Assembly: GCF_030867145.1 (NCBI RefSeq)
Contig: NC_134434.1
Span: 2,790,001 to 2,854,000 of the forward strand
DNA length: 64,000 bases
DNA from: Opisthocomus hoazin
Lineage: Eukaryota > Chordata > Aves > Opisthocomiformes > Opisthocomidae
Reading direction: 5' to 3'
Shown here: one piece after another, positions 22,101 through 32,000 of the stretch
Layout of the letters: each line of letters starts with the position of its first letter
Position numbering within the stretch: the stretch's first letter is position 1
Program-made: the position numbers and the translations under genes
The notes under the pieces: model-generated
Database searches by the model: none
What the model was told of the DNA's origin: nothing
What the model saw: only the letters and a program-made list of their open reading frames with translations

Positions 22101-23578
22101 CATAGAGGCTTACTTCTCTGATGTGGAAAGCATCAGCTGCCTCACCTACTCCCCTCAAAATGGCTGGACACCCAGCACTCCCTGGAAGAAAAGTTACTAT
22201 CAACTCCCTGTCAGAGTGGTGAGTGCACAGACACACCAGCCTGATGCTAGTCCTCCCAGAAGAGCTGGGGAGTTTCAGGACAGGACAGAAGTACGTCAGG
22301 AGAGATGAGGAAAGGTGTCTACACACGGCCAGATTTGGGTGGTGTGCTGCATGCATTGGGTGGCAGAGAAGGAAGTGTCAAATCCCCAGCTAAGCCTCTC
22401 CAAGTACAGCAGCGGGTCTTAAATGTCATTCCAAGCTACATCTTTAAGTGGGAACCAGCTGCAGAGCAGGGCAAGCACACAGATGTAAAGAGGTTGCTTC
22501 TGGGTTGCACTCATGGCTTTGGTTTGTTTTGGCAGTAGCAGAGAAGCCAGCACCGTACACCAACGTGATCATGCCCAGTCTCTTCAGCATCATCTGTTTC
22601 CTGGGCATTGTGGGGAACCTTATTGTCATCTACACTATTGTCAAGAAGAAGAAGCTGAGATGCAAACAGACTGTGCCTGACATTTTCATCTTCAACCTCT
22701 CCGTTGTGGATCTCCTCTTCCTCCTGGGCATGCCCTTCCTCATCCACCAGCTCCTAGGCAATGGCTCGTGGTACTTTGGAGCTCCCCTGTGCACCATCAT
22801 CACTGCCCTGGACACCAACAGTCAGATCACCAGCACCAACATCCTTACAGTGATGACACTGGACCGTTACCTGGCGACGGTCTACCCTCTAAAATCTACC
22901 TACGTCCGGACTCCGTGTGTTGCAGCTCTAGTTATCTGCTTGGTGTGGCTCCTCTCCTTCCTGACCATCATTCCCGTGTGGATGTATGCAGGTCTTATGC
23001 CTCTGGAGGATGGGACTGTCCGCTGCGCTCTCTTGCTTCCCAACCCAGAGACTGACATCTACTGGTTCACCCTCTATCAGTTCATGTTGGCATTCGCTGT
23101 GCCATTGATTGTGATCTGTGTGGTCTATTTCAAGATCCTCCAGCACATGGCCACCACTGTGGTCCCACTGCCCCAAAGGAGCCTCCAGGTACGTACCAAG
23201 AAAGTCACACGCATGGCAGTTGCCATCTGCTCCGCCTTTTTTATTTGTTGGGCTCCCTTCTACATCCTCCAGCTAGTTCACCTTGGCATCGACACACCAT
23301 CCATGGCCTTCTTTTATGCCTACAACTTTGCCATTAGCTTGGGCTACGCCAACAGTTGCCTCAACCCTTTCCTCTACATCGCCCTCAGTGAGAACTTCAA
23401 GCGCCAGTTCTTAGTGGCCATCCGCCCTGCAAAAGAGCCATGTCGCAACAGCAGCTCTGTCAACAACAACAGTATGACAGAGGCTAGCGTATGTCTAAAA
23501 TTGGCACCAGAATCCACCCAGCAGACTCAGTTTCTGGAGGAATTTTCCCCATGTTCACTGCCTGTGACTGTTCACTAG
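19112..23578 (+). CDS. MCHR4: Melanin-concentrating hormone receptor (MCHR1-like, probably MCHR4), spliced from two exons
   Basis: Joining 19112-19169 to 22536-23578 gives 366 residues. The protein is a class A GPCR of the somatostatin/MCH receptor group, predicted to bind the peptide MCH at the plasma membrane and signal through Gi/Gq. Three N-glycosylation sequons (N5, N9, N17) precede TM1. Landmarks: N47 (TM1), D78 (TM2), C105-C183 disulfide, D112 in TM3 within ALDTNSQ (the position of human MCHR1 D123, needed for MCH binding), DRY 129-131, W157 (TM4), CWAP 257-260 (TM6) and NPFLY 296-300 (TM7). The signature TLYQF.LAFA and SLGYANSCLNPF are shared with MCHR1. The intron position, just before TM1, matches MCHR1. 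The locus (between CASKIN2 and TSEN54) is not the MCHR1 locus, which in human lies near SLC25A17 on chromosome 22. I therefore infer the paralogue described in chicken as MCHR4; family membership is firm, the symbol less so. Confidence 0.9.
19170..22535 (+). other. MCH receptor intron
   Basis: A single 3.37-kb intron with donor GTGAGA and a TTTGGTTTGTTTTGGCAG acceptor. It starts inside the CpG island (G17 run at 19393-19409) and then becomes ordinary AT-balanced sequence. An A-rich run lies near 19837-19851. No other gene or transposon was recognised. Confidence 0.75.
19393..19409. repeat. G17 homopolymer
   Basis: A run of 17 G just inside the receptor intron, able to form a G-quadruplex in the DNA and in the pre-mRNA. 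Confidence 0.85.
22536..23578 (+). CDS. MCHR4: MCH receptor exon 2 (seven-transmembrane body and tail)
   Basis: Encodes residues 20-366, ending at TAG 23576-23578. All seven membrane segments, the loops and the C-terminal tail are in this exon. Intracellular loop 1 has a run of four lysines (56-59). The third loop is short and basic (VRTKKVTR, 238-245). The tail after NPFLY is about 66 residues, serine/asparagine-rich, with cysteines at 322, 339 and 359, and differs most from mammalian MCHR1. The acceptor reads CAG-TAG-CAG, so three AGs three bases apart are available, all keeping the frame. The frame is open upstream of the acceptor, but without an ATG. Confidence 0.92.
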
Positions 23579-24079
23579 GGCACTCTGAAGTGACCACAGC
23601 AAAAGCCTTCAGATCCATAAGTCGATGGAGAAGCAGCAGCTTCAGGCAATTCTTGGTGAAGCACATGAACTACAAGCTTCCACCTCCAAAAGTCCAGGTG
23701 CCTCCCTTTTTCATTGCAGGGCTCTGCTCCTACACTGCCCTTGGCCCATGAGGTGCTGCATACTGCTGCTTCTTTCCACTCCTGCATGGGAGGACTCTCA
23801 CACAAGACACTGAGACCCCAAAGAGGATGGATGGAAAAGAGAGAAAGGACAGAAAGAGGATTTCAAGGAGGAATGTTCAGCCTGGAAGAGTAAAAGCTCT
23901 ATCAACACCACCACCCAGTGATTCCCCGCCTCTTGGCCTCACCAGGATTCCTAAGCAGCATGCCAGTTACAGAGCTTCTCCACTCAAAACTTGAACCTTT
24001 GAAACAATGTCCTGTAATTATTTTTAGTGAGAAATCTGACCTGCAAACTTTGATGGCTGTGCTCATACCCTAGAAACAA

Positions 24080-24150
24080 ATCACAGAATGGGCTGGAGGG
24101 GCCTTAAAGACCATCTGGTTCCACCCCCCCTGCCATGAGCAGGGACAACG
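24080..24150 (-). repeat. CR1 LINE 3'-end fragment (antisense)
   Basis: AATCACAGAATGG, then GGCCTTAAAGACCATCTGGTTCCA, then TGCCATGAGCAGGGACAAC: the reverse complement of a CR1 3' terminus, about 70 bp. It lies within the predicted receptor 3' UTR. Confidence 0.88.
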
Positions 24151-24614
24151 GCAGAAACAGATCTTGGGGCCAGAAGTGTCACATAAGTCTGCCACTTGGC
24201 CTTTTGATCCAGCCTTCTCTGCCTCCAGTGAGCTGTATTATTTGGCAACCAAGATATTTTAAAGAACTGGCTAATTTTGATGCTAATCCTAAGTATTTCA
24301 AGCAAAATCAGGCAGATAACGGCACTGCTTCAAGGGACTGCAAACAATTTTCAAAACTACTGCTGCTAACACCAGCTTTGTGGCTTTTCATGCCAATGAG
24401 CCGATTTTCACACTGCCGGTTCCTCACGCTGCTCTTGTGCCTCCATCTGCATGGCCATCGGGGAACCCCAGGCAGAGCGTTTTAAACACGACTGAAGAAC
24501 ACAACTTGCAGAGATCAGTGGAGGGCGAAGACGTGAAAAGGCAGCTCGGAGGAAGCAGACTTGCTTATGCAGCTCCCTCAGAACAAAAAATGCTTTACAA
24601 GTTGAAAGAGGGAA

Positions 24615-24620
24615 AATAAA
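24615..24620 (+). terminator. Candidate poly(A) signal of the MCH receptor
   Basis: The canonical AATAAA is the first one after the receptor stop codon, with a GT-rich element directly downstream. A second AATAAA occurs at about 25300. Confidence 0.4.
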
Positions 24621-24880
24621 ATGTCTGGTTTGTATATATGGCTGTACCAGTCACAGATTAGGAAGCGACTTTGCTCATTACAAAGACCAGAGAAAAGACA
24701 GCACAGCTCAGCTAAAGGCAAGGGATTACACCGGCAGCCTGCGCAGGGCCCCCAGGGGACCACGCACTGTTCGCCACTTTGTCAAACATGGAGGAACTTG
24801 ATACTGTAAATGAATTTCATACAAAGAGGAATTAAAAACATCAAACAGCACTAAAGAATGTGTCACCACGCTTATGATTT

Positions 24881-25045
24881 CGTGCCGCCGGCTACCCACA
24901 ATACAGCCAGAACAGAAATTCACCCTTGCACAGCTACACAGCAAAACCGCATCACCCGCACAGGACGTCCCAAGCCACACGCACGCGTACAGCGTACCCA
25001 ACGCGCACACACCGCGCGCTCGCAGGCGTTTGCAAGTACAGCCAA
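24881..25045. other. Small CpG-rich patch with alternating CG/CA dinucleotides
   Basis: CpG dinucleotides become locally dense, with an alternating pyrimidine-purine tract (CACACGCACGCGTACAGCGT and a following ACGCGCACACACCGCGCGC) at about 24975-25020. It lies just downstream of the predicted receptor 3' end, in otherwise CpG-poor sequence. No gene is recognised, although three frames stay open across it. Confidence 0.55.
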
Positions 25046-28000
25046 TACCTCAGACACCCCCTGCAGAGAACACACAGCCCCTCACTCACCTCTGGCTACC
25101 AAAGCAGGCAGGTGGGCAACACCAGCCCTTTCAGCAACACGGTACGCAGCGCGTTGCTTTGAGTCACCGAACACACCTCATAGCTGGGTCTCTCTGTATT
25201 TTCATTCCAGGCTCTGTCAGCCTGCGCCCACTGCAGCAGCACATCCACGCTGTGACCGTGCGGTACCTTGTCAATTTTTCACCCCCGTTTTCCCGGGCAA
25301 TAAAGCCAGAAAGACACATATGGAGCTTTCAAGCTTTATCGCTTTGAAGTCTTTCACCCATTTTAACTACCAGGAATTTTCACCTGTGCTGGTTTTCACG
25401 GAGCTGCTTTGCTCTTTGGTCAGTACTCTCCCGGACGGGCTCGGGAGCAAAGGTCGAGGAAGATGCGTGCTGTGCCAAGCCAGACTTGCTCTCAGGACAA
25501 GGGAAGCTATTGTGTTACTTTTCTCCCATAAGGAAGTTAAGGGGAGGACTGGCAGGCTGCTCTGGGAAAGGAGCTGGTAATCGTTGGGTGGGTTTTCTTC
25601 CTCCTTTAATACCAGCAATGAGGAAAGTATGGGGGAAGCAAAACCAGACTGAATTGTCAGGGGTCTTGGAGAGCAGCACATTCAGGATATCTTGCTTACA
25701 GTAAAGGTGTTTATGGTTGAACTAGACTGTTCCCATCTTAAATGAGTCAGTCTGACCCAGTGTGGCCAAGCCACATGCTAAAAACCACAAGGGCACGGTG
25801 GGCTAACCAAGTAGGGCAGTCTGCACAAGCTGGTGCAAGACTGGAAAGGGTCTTTGTGGGGTTGACCTTTTCCAGATCTCCCCACACTGAAGTCAAGGCA
25901 CAGTACACCAGGCATCTGCCCAGGCTGAAGTCCGTTTAGATCTCCTTTACTTGAGGGGGGAAGCCATGCTAAAGAGACCTGGTCCCAACACCGAGGACAA
26001 GGCTTCCCATTTAGCTGGTGTCCCAGCAGAGGCACCTGCCCCCTCCCACCACCCTGCAATGGCTCATGGTTTCCATTCCCTCATGTTCCTCCTGTCTGTC
26101 TCTAAGGGCTTTCCTAGTCCAGATGTCTAAACGCTGGCTGTGGGGTCCCCTCCCCTTCCACACATACACATAAAAGCTGTGGCAAATGCCCTTTGGGAAG
26201 ACAAGGATGTGGATACCTGTGGATGTGCTGGGAGGTTGGGAAGAGAGGTACAGACAAAGGAAACTAGCAAAGGACAGCTTTTTGCCATCTTTGCTAAATC
26301 ATCCCAAAGCACAGGGCAAGATGAACCAAAGCTTCTCCTTTGAACACAAAGCTTCTGATCAAAGGCTTTCAGAGCTGTCCCCCCACCTAGGGGGTAAGGT
26401 AAGGACTTCCAGTAGCTATACAGTCTCCATGCACTTCGGTGTCACCTATTCCAAACATCCTGCTCCTTTTCTTTATTTTTCAGAGCTGGCTTTGTTAAGT
26501 TGGAAAGTCTATTGACGTTCTGGTTTGTGTTCAGATTTACCTCTTTGTCTGCTCTGCTCTTTGTGTTTATTATGTGGTCCCCCCATCTCAGTGCCTCGGT
26601 TACTGATTGAAGAGCCTGAATAAAAGGCATCACTAAGTAGAAGAGGACAGCTACTCACGCAGAGATGGGCAGCTGAAGCGCTGCAAGGTCTGTCTGAAAA
26701 GCAGAGATAACGCAGAGTGTTTCCTTGCAGTCCTGCCTCCCATGAACAGCCCGTTGTCTCTCTTGCTTGAGAGAAACTAAGGGAAATCTAGCTAAATAAC
26801 TAGAGGGGAAAAACAACCCCAAAACCAAAGGGATAGAAATAAACTATTCCATCTAGTTGTTCAGATCAACAGTCTGCCACACTGGATGAGGCAAATTTCT
26901 TTGGCTCCTTTTGCCAGCCCTTCTCCTGTGTGTTCACGAGCTGCCTCGTCAGACAGCAGGAAGACAGATGGGTTTGCTCTCCACCCCCTCCTCTTCCTCT
27001 CCTTGTCCTTAGAGGTGTGACTGAAGCCACATGTCACAGCTCTGCTCTCGATAAACTCCCAACAAGGAGCAGATGGTCCAGCTACTTTTACTCCTACTTT
27101 CCAAGCTAACAACAGAGCCCTCTTGGCTGGTCACTGCAGGATTCAGTCCCTGGCTCACCCTTCCCAGCACCTCTTTTCCACTATACAGATCCCCACATCC
27201 ACACTGGGCAGTAAAATATACTCCTGCCTTCCCCAGTTACAGCTCTGCCAAGGCAGCCCAAAGGACAAGCTGGAGGAGAGGTCAGCGAAGCCCTGCCAGA
27301 CACCAGGCTAGTGTCCTTCCCCAGACACCCTTCTCAACCTGAAGTCCCTCCACAGCTCAACCTGCCCAGGAGCAATCTGCAGCTGTGATGGAGAGCAAGC
27401 ACAATGCTGGCGGCTGCCAGGTGGGGAGGAGGGAAAGGGCAGGTGACTCACTGGCCCCTGGGACACAGCCAGAACCTGACTAACCATGTTTCATCAGTCC
27501 TCCTGAGTTGCTAATAGGATGCATTTCATTCAAGACTCACCGGTGGGAGAGGAGCCACGCAGCAGGTACAGATACGTTCCAGCCCACTCGCTTCGCATTA
27601 GTCCTCCTTCCAGATGCAGGCACCGCACAGCAACGCCCTTTGTCCCTCACCTCCCATTAGCAAAGCAACACCACTAAAGCCTCACACCCCTCTGCAGCCT
27701 TCATCAACTGCACAGTTACACTCCAGAAGTGGCTTACTGCAGTATGAGACATGATGGTGCACCGAGTTGCGCCTTCATAAGCGCTTCTGGATGTGCTGAG
27801 GACAAACATGTTAGAAAAGCCTCCAGGGTTGTCAGCTCAGCACCTTTCACCATCTCTAAATGCTGCTGGAGTAACATCAACACTCCCTGGGGTCAAGTCT
27901 TTGCTTTGGAGGAGGAATCCTTCCCACAAAGTCAGAATACATCAGCACTGCCCTCCCCAAGCTTAGCAGCTGAACAACACAGGCACCACTGAAGACTCAA

Positions 28001-29008
28001 GGCCCCATCCTGATGTCCATACAGAGTCAGCCCCCTGGAAATGAGAGCTCTGCCCACTGGAGCAGGATGAGTTTGAGTTTACACTACAGCAGTCAGTGGG
28101 TTTTTAGCACAACAGGGAGCAGACTCTGACTTGGGTCCTGACTGCATCATCATCTGGCACCGCATGAGAAGAGGAGATCTGCAGTGTCTGGCTGCACAGA
28201 AACACCTTCAAGGCAGTGACTTTTGTGAGTTTCAGTTAAACAGTGACACACACAGGTTTTGGTTTAGGCCTTAAACCTTATTTCTTCCACTTAAAACCAA
28301 GTCAACAGATGAGTCAGTCCTTCCCTCCAACCTGAGCTCTTCTGTCCCCTGCAGGTTTCCACTCGCAGGGTAGGCGGGCTAGGAGTCAGTGACATCATTG
28401 TAATTATTCTGGCATTGGGTTATTAAGTTGCCTTCACTAAGTCTGAAGAAGCTCTTCCAATTATCTTCCTACACATGCTGCTGGAAGCACAACAGCTTGG
28501 TGACACTGGGCTGCCATGCCCTGTTCCACCAGACACCTCAGAGGAGAAAGCAGAGCTCTCAGGCAGCCACAGCCAGAAGACAACTCCTGCCTCGTCCAGG
28601 AGCAGTGCTTCTCACACCCACACCCCACTGCAGGCTCGGGGATGCAGTCTTCTAGCTTTTCTCCCATGGGGCTTGACCACAGAAAGCCAAACACCAACAT
28701 CTTGGCGTAGAGCATTCAATAGAGACAAGCATGGTGAAGGAAACAGTGGGTGAAGTTGTCACTGATGAGTGCTCCTTAAAGCTCTTATGACTTAGTCTGT
28801 TAGGAGGCTGGTTCTTGGAGGTGCACCTTCTCCAGCAGCCAGGTCCCTCGCACCGAGAAACAGAAACAGGTTTTGAAAGGAGGCGGCTGTTCACATCAGG
28901 ACTCCCTCTGTGTTCCTTCCTGTCTGCTCATAAATGAAGACTTTGGATTTCAACTTGCACAAAGCATTTTGGGGATTTTATTTCCCTGCCTGCCAGCCCC
29001 CCACCCCC

Positions 29009-29031
29009 TTTTTTTTTTTTAAAAAAAAAAA
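29009..29031. repeat. T12-A11 palindromic homopolymer
   Basis: Twelve T directly followed by eleven A, preceded by C-rich sequence. It is a perfect 22-bp palindrome of the simplest kind, expected to be a rigid, nucleosome-disfavouring tract. Confidence 0.85.
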
Positions 29032-32000
29032 GGTCAAGTCATTCCAACCTCCTAGACCATAATCTCCAATTTAGACTTCCAAGTGCTCTGGCAATGCAAA
29101 TCTGTCACATTATCAACACAGAAACTGCTTCAGAAGAGAAAGAGAGCAAAATGTCACCTCTTGGAGTGAGAACAAGTTGCCTGTCCTTTGCTTTTATTCA
29201 AGTCCAGACACTTTTCCCCTGCCAACCCCTGCCACTGAAGAAAGCACATCAACATTTGCTCCCGGGCTGGGACACGTTGTGCCAAGCCATGGCCCCCAGC
29301 CAGTACTAACACAATCTCTAGGTTTAAGAACACAAACGCTAGCAGCTCAATGAGCAGGGATCCATTTTCTGGAATTAATATTCAGTCTTTCTGCAGCATG
29401 GGAAACATCAGTTGTTCTGCGTGAAATAAATTACACGTCTTTCTTGGGGGGATTTTAATGAGACCTCCCCCCTCTTTTCCTCTCAGACTCAGGGTAAAAG
29501 AAAAAAAGCAAAACAACATTCCAACATCTCTTCATCAACCCTGCATCATAATGGCCCAATCACGGTAATTAGGATGTCTCCTGTGTGCTCAGGAAGGCTT
29601 TACCCAGCAAATCCAGCCTGCTGTTCATTGTATTGCCGCAGCATAGCTAATTACTCCTGGTTTTAGAGGGAAGGGGAGCAGGCCAGCTTTGAATGCAGCT
29701 GGGAAAAGGGCTGTGCTGAGTACAGGTTTTGACTTTCCCTCTGGTCCTGTTAGATCTTCTGGTACGCTGAAGGCTACAGGATGGAAGAGGAGGCTGGTCT
29801 GGGTAGTTAGTTCTTAGAAGAACCAATATAAGGACCTACACGCCCTGGGGACCCCTTTATTTATTATCAAACTCCTTCGGAGCAGAAGGGCAGCTTCTCT
29901 TCTCTGCAGCTCCAGCGCCAACCCAAGCACATGCAAGAGCAAAGCAAAGTACATGCAGAAAACTGAGCCCCCCTCTGCAGAGACACCTGGCAGCCCTTTG
30001 GGGCAGGAAAGCGTCACAAACCCTCGTGGCGAGGGACACAACAAAGGCTGCTGGAAGCTGGGTGGATACTTCTCCATCTCCTTCACCTTTCTGCTCTAGA
30101 TCCCATGGGTACCGCCATGATCCCTCAGGTGTGCATCCGCATTCAGGCTGGCAGACCCTACCGAGTCCCTCTGCCACCAGGTTTATGGACCCCCAACAGG
30201 GACCCCATCACTCAGAGCTGTGCTCTGGGAGCACGTGCAGCCCAGCTCCCAGCCACTGGCTGACAGGCGAGCCCCTCACAGCCCACATCGCCACACCACT
30301 GGCCTGATTTATGATCTTCCCTGTCCACGTAGCATCGTGTCCAAGCTCAGGCTTGCTAGGAATGGATCAGAGCTCTACTGTTGATATCCTGCTATTTTCT
30401 CATCTCCAGGTTTGGCTAAGGCACATAGCAGAAGCATTTGTGTGTGGATGTGAGAAGAGGGAGGACACCACTGTGGTCTAAATCAAGGCTGCACTGAGCT
30501 GGCCACATAGCTGCACACTGAGACTCGGCCCCATTTACATCAGTGTCTGCTTATTTCTTTACAACAATTTCCAGACAGGCCTGGCAGGTAACCTCAGTCC
30601 CTTGTTTTGTGGCTGTCTGCCTTTTTCCTTCCTGCTGCTTTTGTTTCCTCAAGCCTAGAGAAGTTTCTTTAGCAGCAATAATTCCCAACTCACACTTTTG
30701 AGAAAGTTCATGAGTTATCTGTGCTTGCAGAGGAAAGCCTTGAAAGAGTGAATGGGGGGGAGGTTATAAACCAAGATCTAAATGCAGCAGCTGTGATGTA
30801 CACTGCTGGTGGGGCAGACGCAGGGCAGCTGTGGACCGGACACCCAGCCCTCTGCTGTGTTTCCATATCACATCTCCCTTCTGCACACCCACAGTCTCAC
30901 TCCTAAAACAACATTTAACCAGGGAACCTGCCTTGAGCAGCCAAACACACCCTGGGACCAAACTGAACCGCCATAGGGGTGCGAGTACCACCCAGCCTCA
31001 GCACCCTTGTCCAGACAGGTATTTAATCCCTCGGATAAAATGGGATGGCACCCTACACTTTGCACACACACATCCAAGAGGTTAACGCTCATCAGGCAAT
31101 CGCAGGCACTGAGCAGTCCATGATCGCACAAGGGAACAGGCCAGTGGCTCAGCCAGCCTCAGACCCAGCCACAGGGGGAAATTCAGAGCCTGCTCTCACT
31201 CACACCACTGCCTCCACCGAAATTAATGACATGGGATTAGAGAAAAGCCAAGCAAAACTATGTCTGAGTCATGCCAAAAGCTTCTTCTGTGGCTGCCCAA
31301 CAGTGGAGTTTGACATCTCAGGGCTCTGATTTCACCACCAAAATGAGCTGCCAAGAAGGAAAGCTGACAGGTTGCTGTCCTCTAGTTCCTCGAGTCTAAT
31401 AATTTCAAATGCTCTACAAGTATTAATGACCCAAACCTCACATGGTGGCTGGAGACAGGAGAATAATGATGACCATGTTATCCTTGGAAAGTCTAGGCTG
31501 TCATCTCAGATAAAATCTACAGTACTGCGAAGGAAAGCAACAGCTTATCTTGACTCTGTCCTTTAGCACAGGAAAGCAAACCAGAGAAGAGTACTGGGTG
31601 ACTGAAGAAAAGACAAAGTTACCAGAAACATTTGTCTGCAGTATTTATAAAGTGACAGATAAAAGCTGCAGCGCTGACAAGCCTGCCAGCATCAGGGATC
31701 AGGCAGATCAGCTGAGCCTTCATGTATTAGAGACAGTATATAACCTCCATTTCTTTAATCTCCCCAAATCACCTCATTGTACTAATTCTTTAAAATGTGC
31801 TTATTCCAATAGCTGCAAAGATACCAGATACATCCCATGGGCTGGGAGAGATGACCCAGCAGTGAGATTATTGCTTCAGATGACTATGAGATTGGCTAAG
31901 TGGCATGCAGCTGACTTCCAGAATTACTAGCAGAAAACAAGCTTCTGCAATCAGTAACAAGCTGCAATACATTGGATCTGTCAGGAGTGTTTTTCAGGAG

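Larger units (their letters stand above)
23579..24640 (+). other. Probable 3' untranslated region of the MCH receptor
   Basis: From the stop codon to the first AATAAA downstream (24615-24620), which is followed by a GT-rich stretch (TGTCTGGTTTGTATATATGG) suited to 3'-end processing. The region holds an antisense CR1 fragment at 24080-24150. The end is predicted, not observed. Confidence 0.4.

Noticed and set aside
22448-22535. In-frame extension upstream of MCH receptor exon 2
   Set aside because: The frame is open but starts at GTG and has no ATG before TM1. It contains the pyrimidine tract and acceptor, and exon 1 at 19112 supplies a proper start with glycosylation sequons in matching phase.
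24858-25580. 240-codon plus-strand frame over the CpG patch
   Set aside because: Starts with ATG, but its His/Thr/Arg-rich composition follows the alternating CG/CA sequence, two other frames are open over the same bases, and no homology is recognised.
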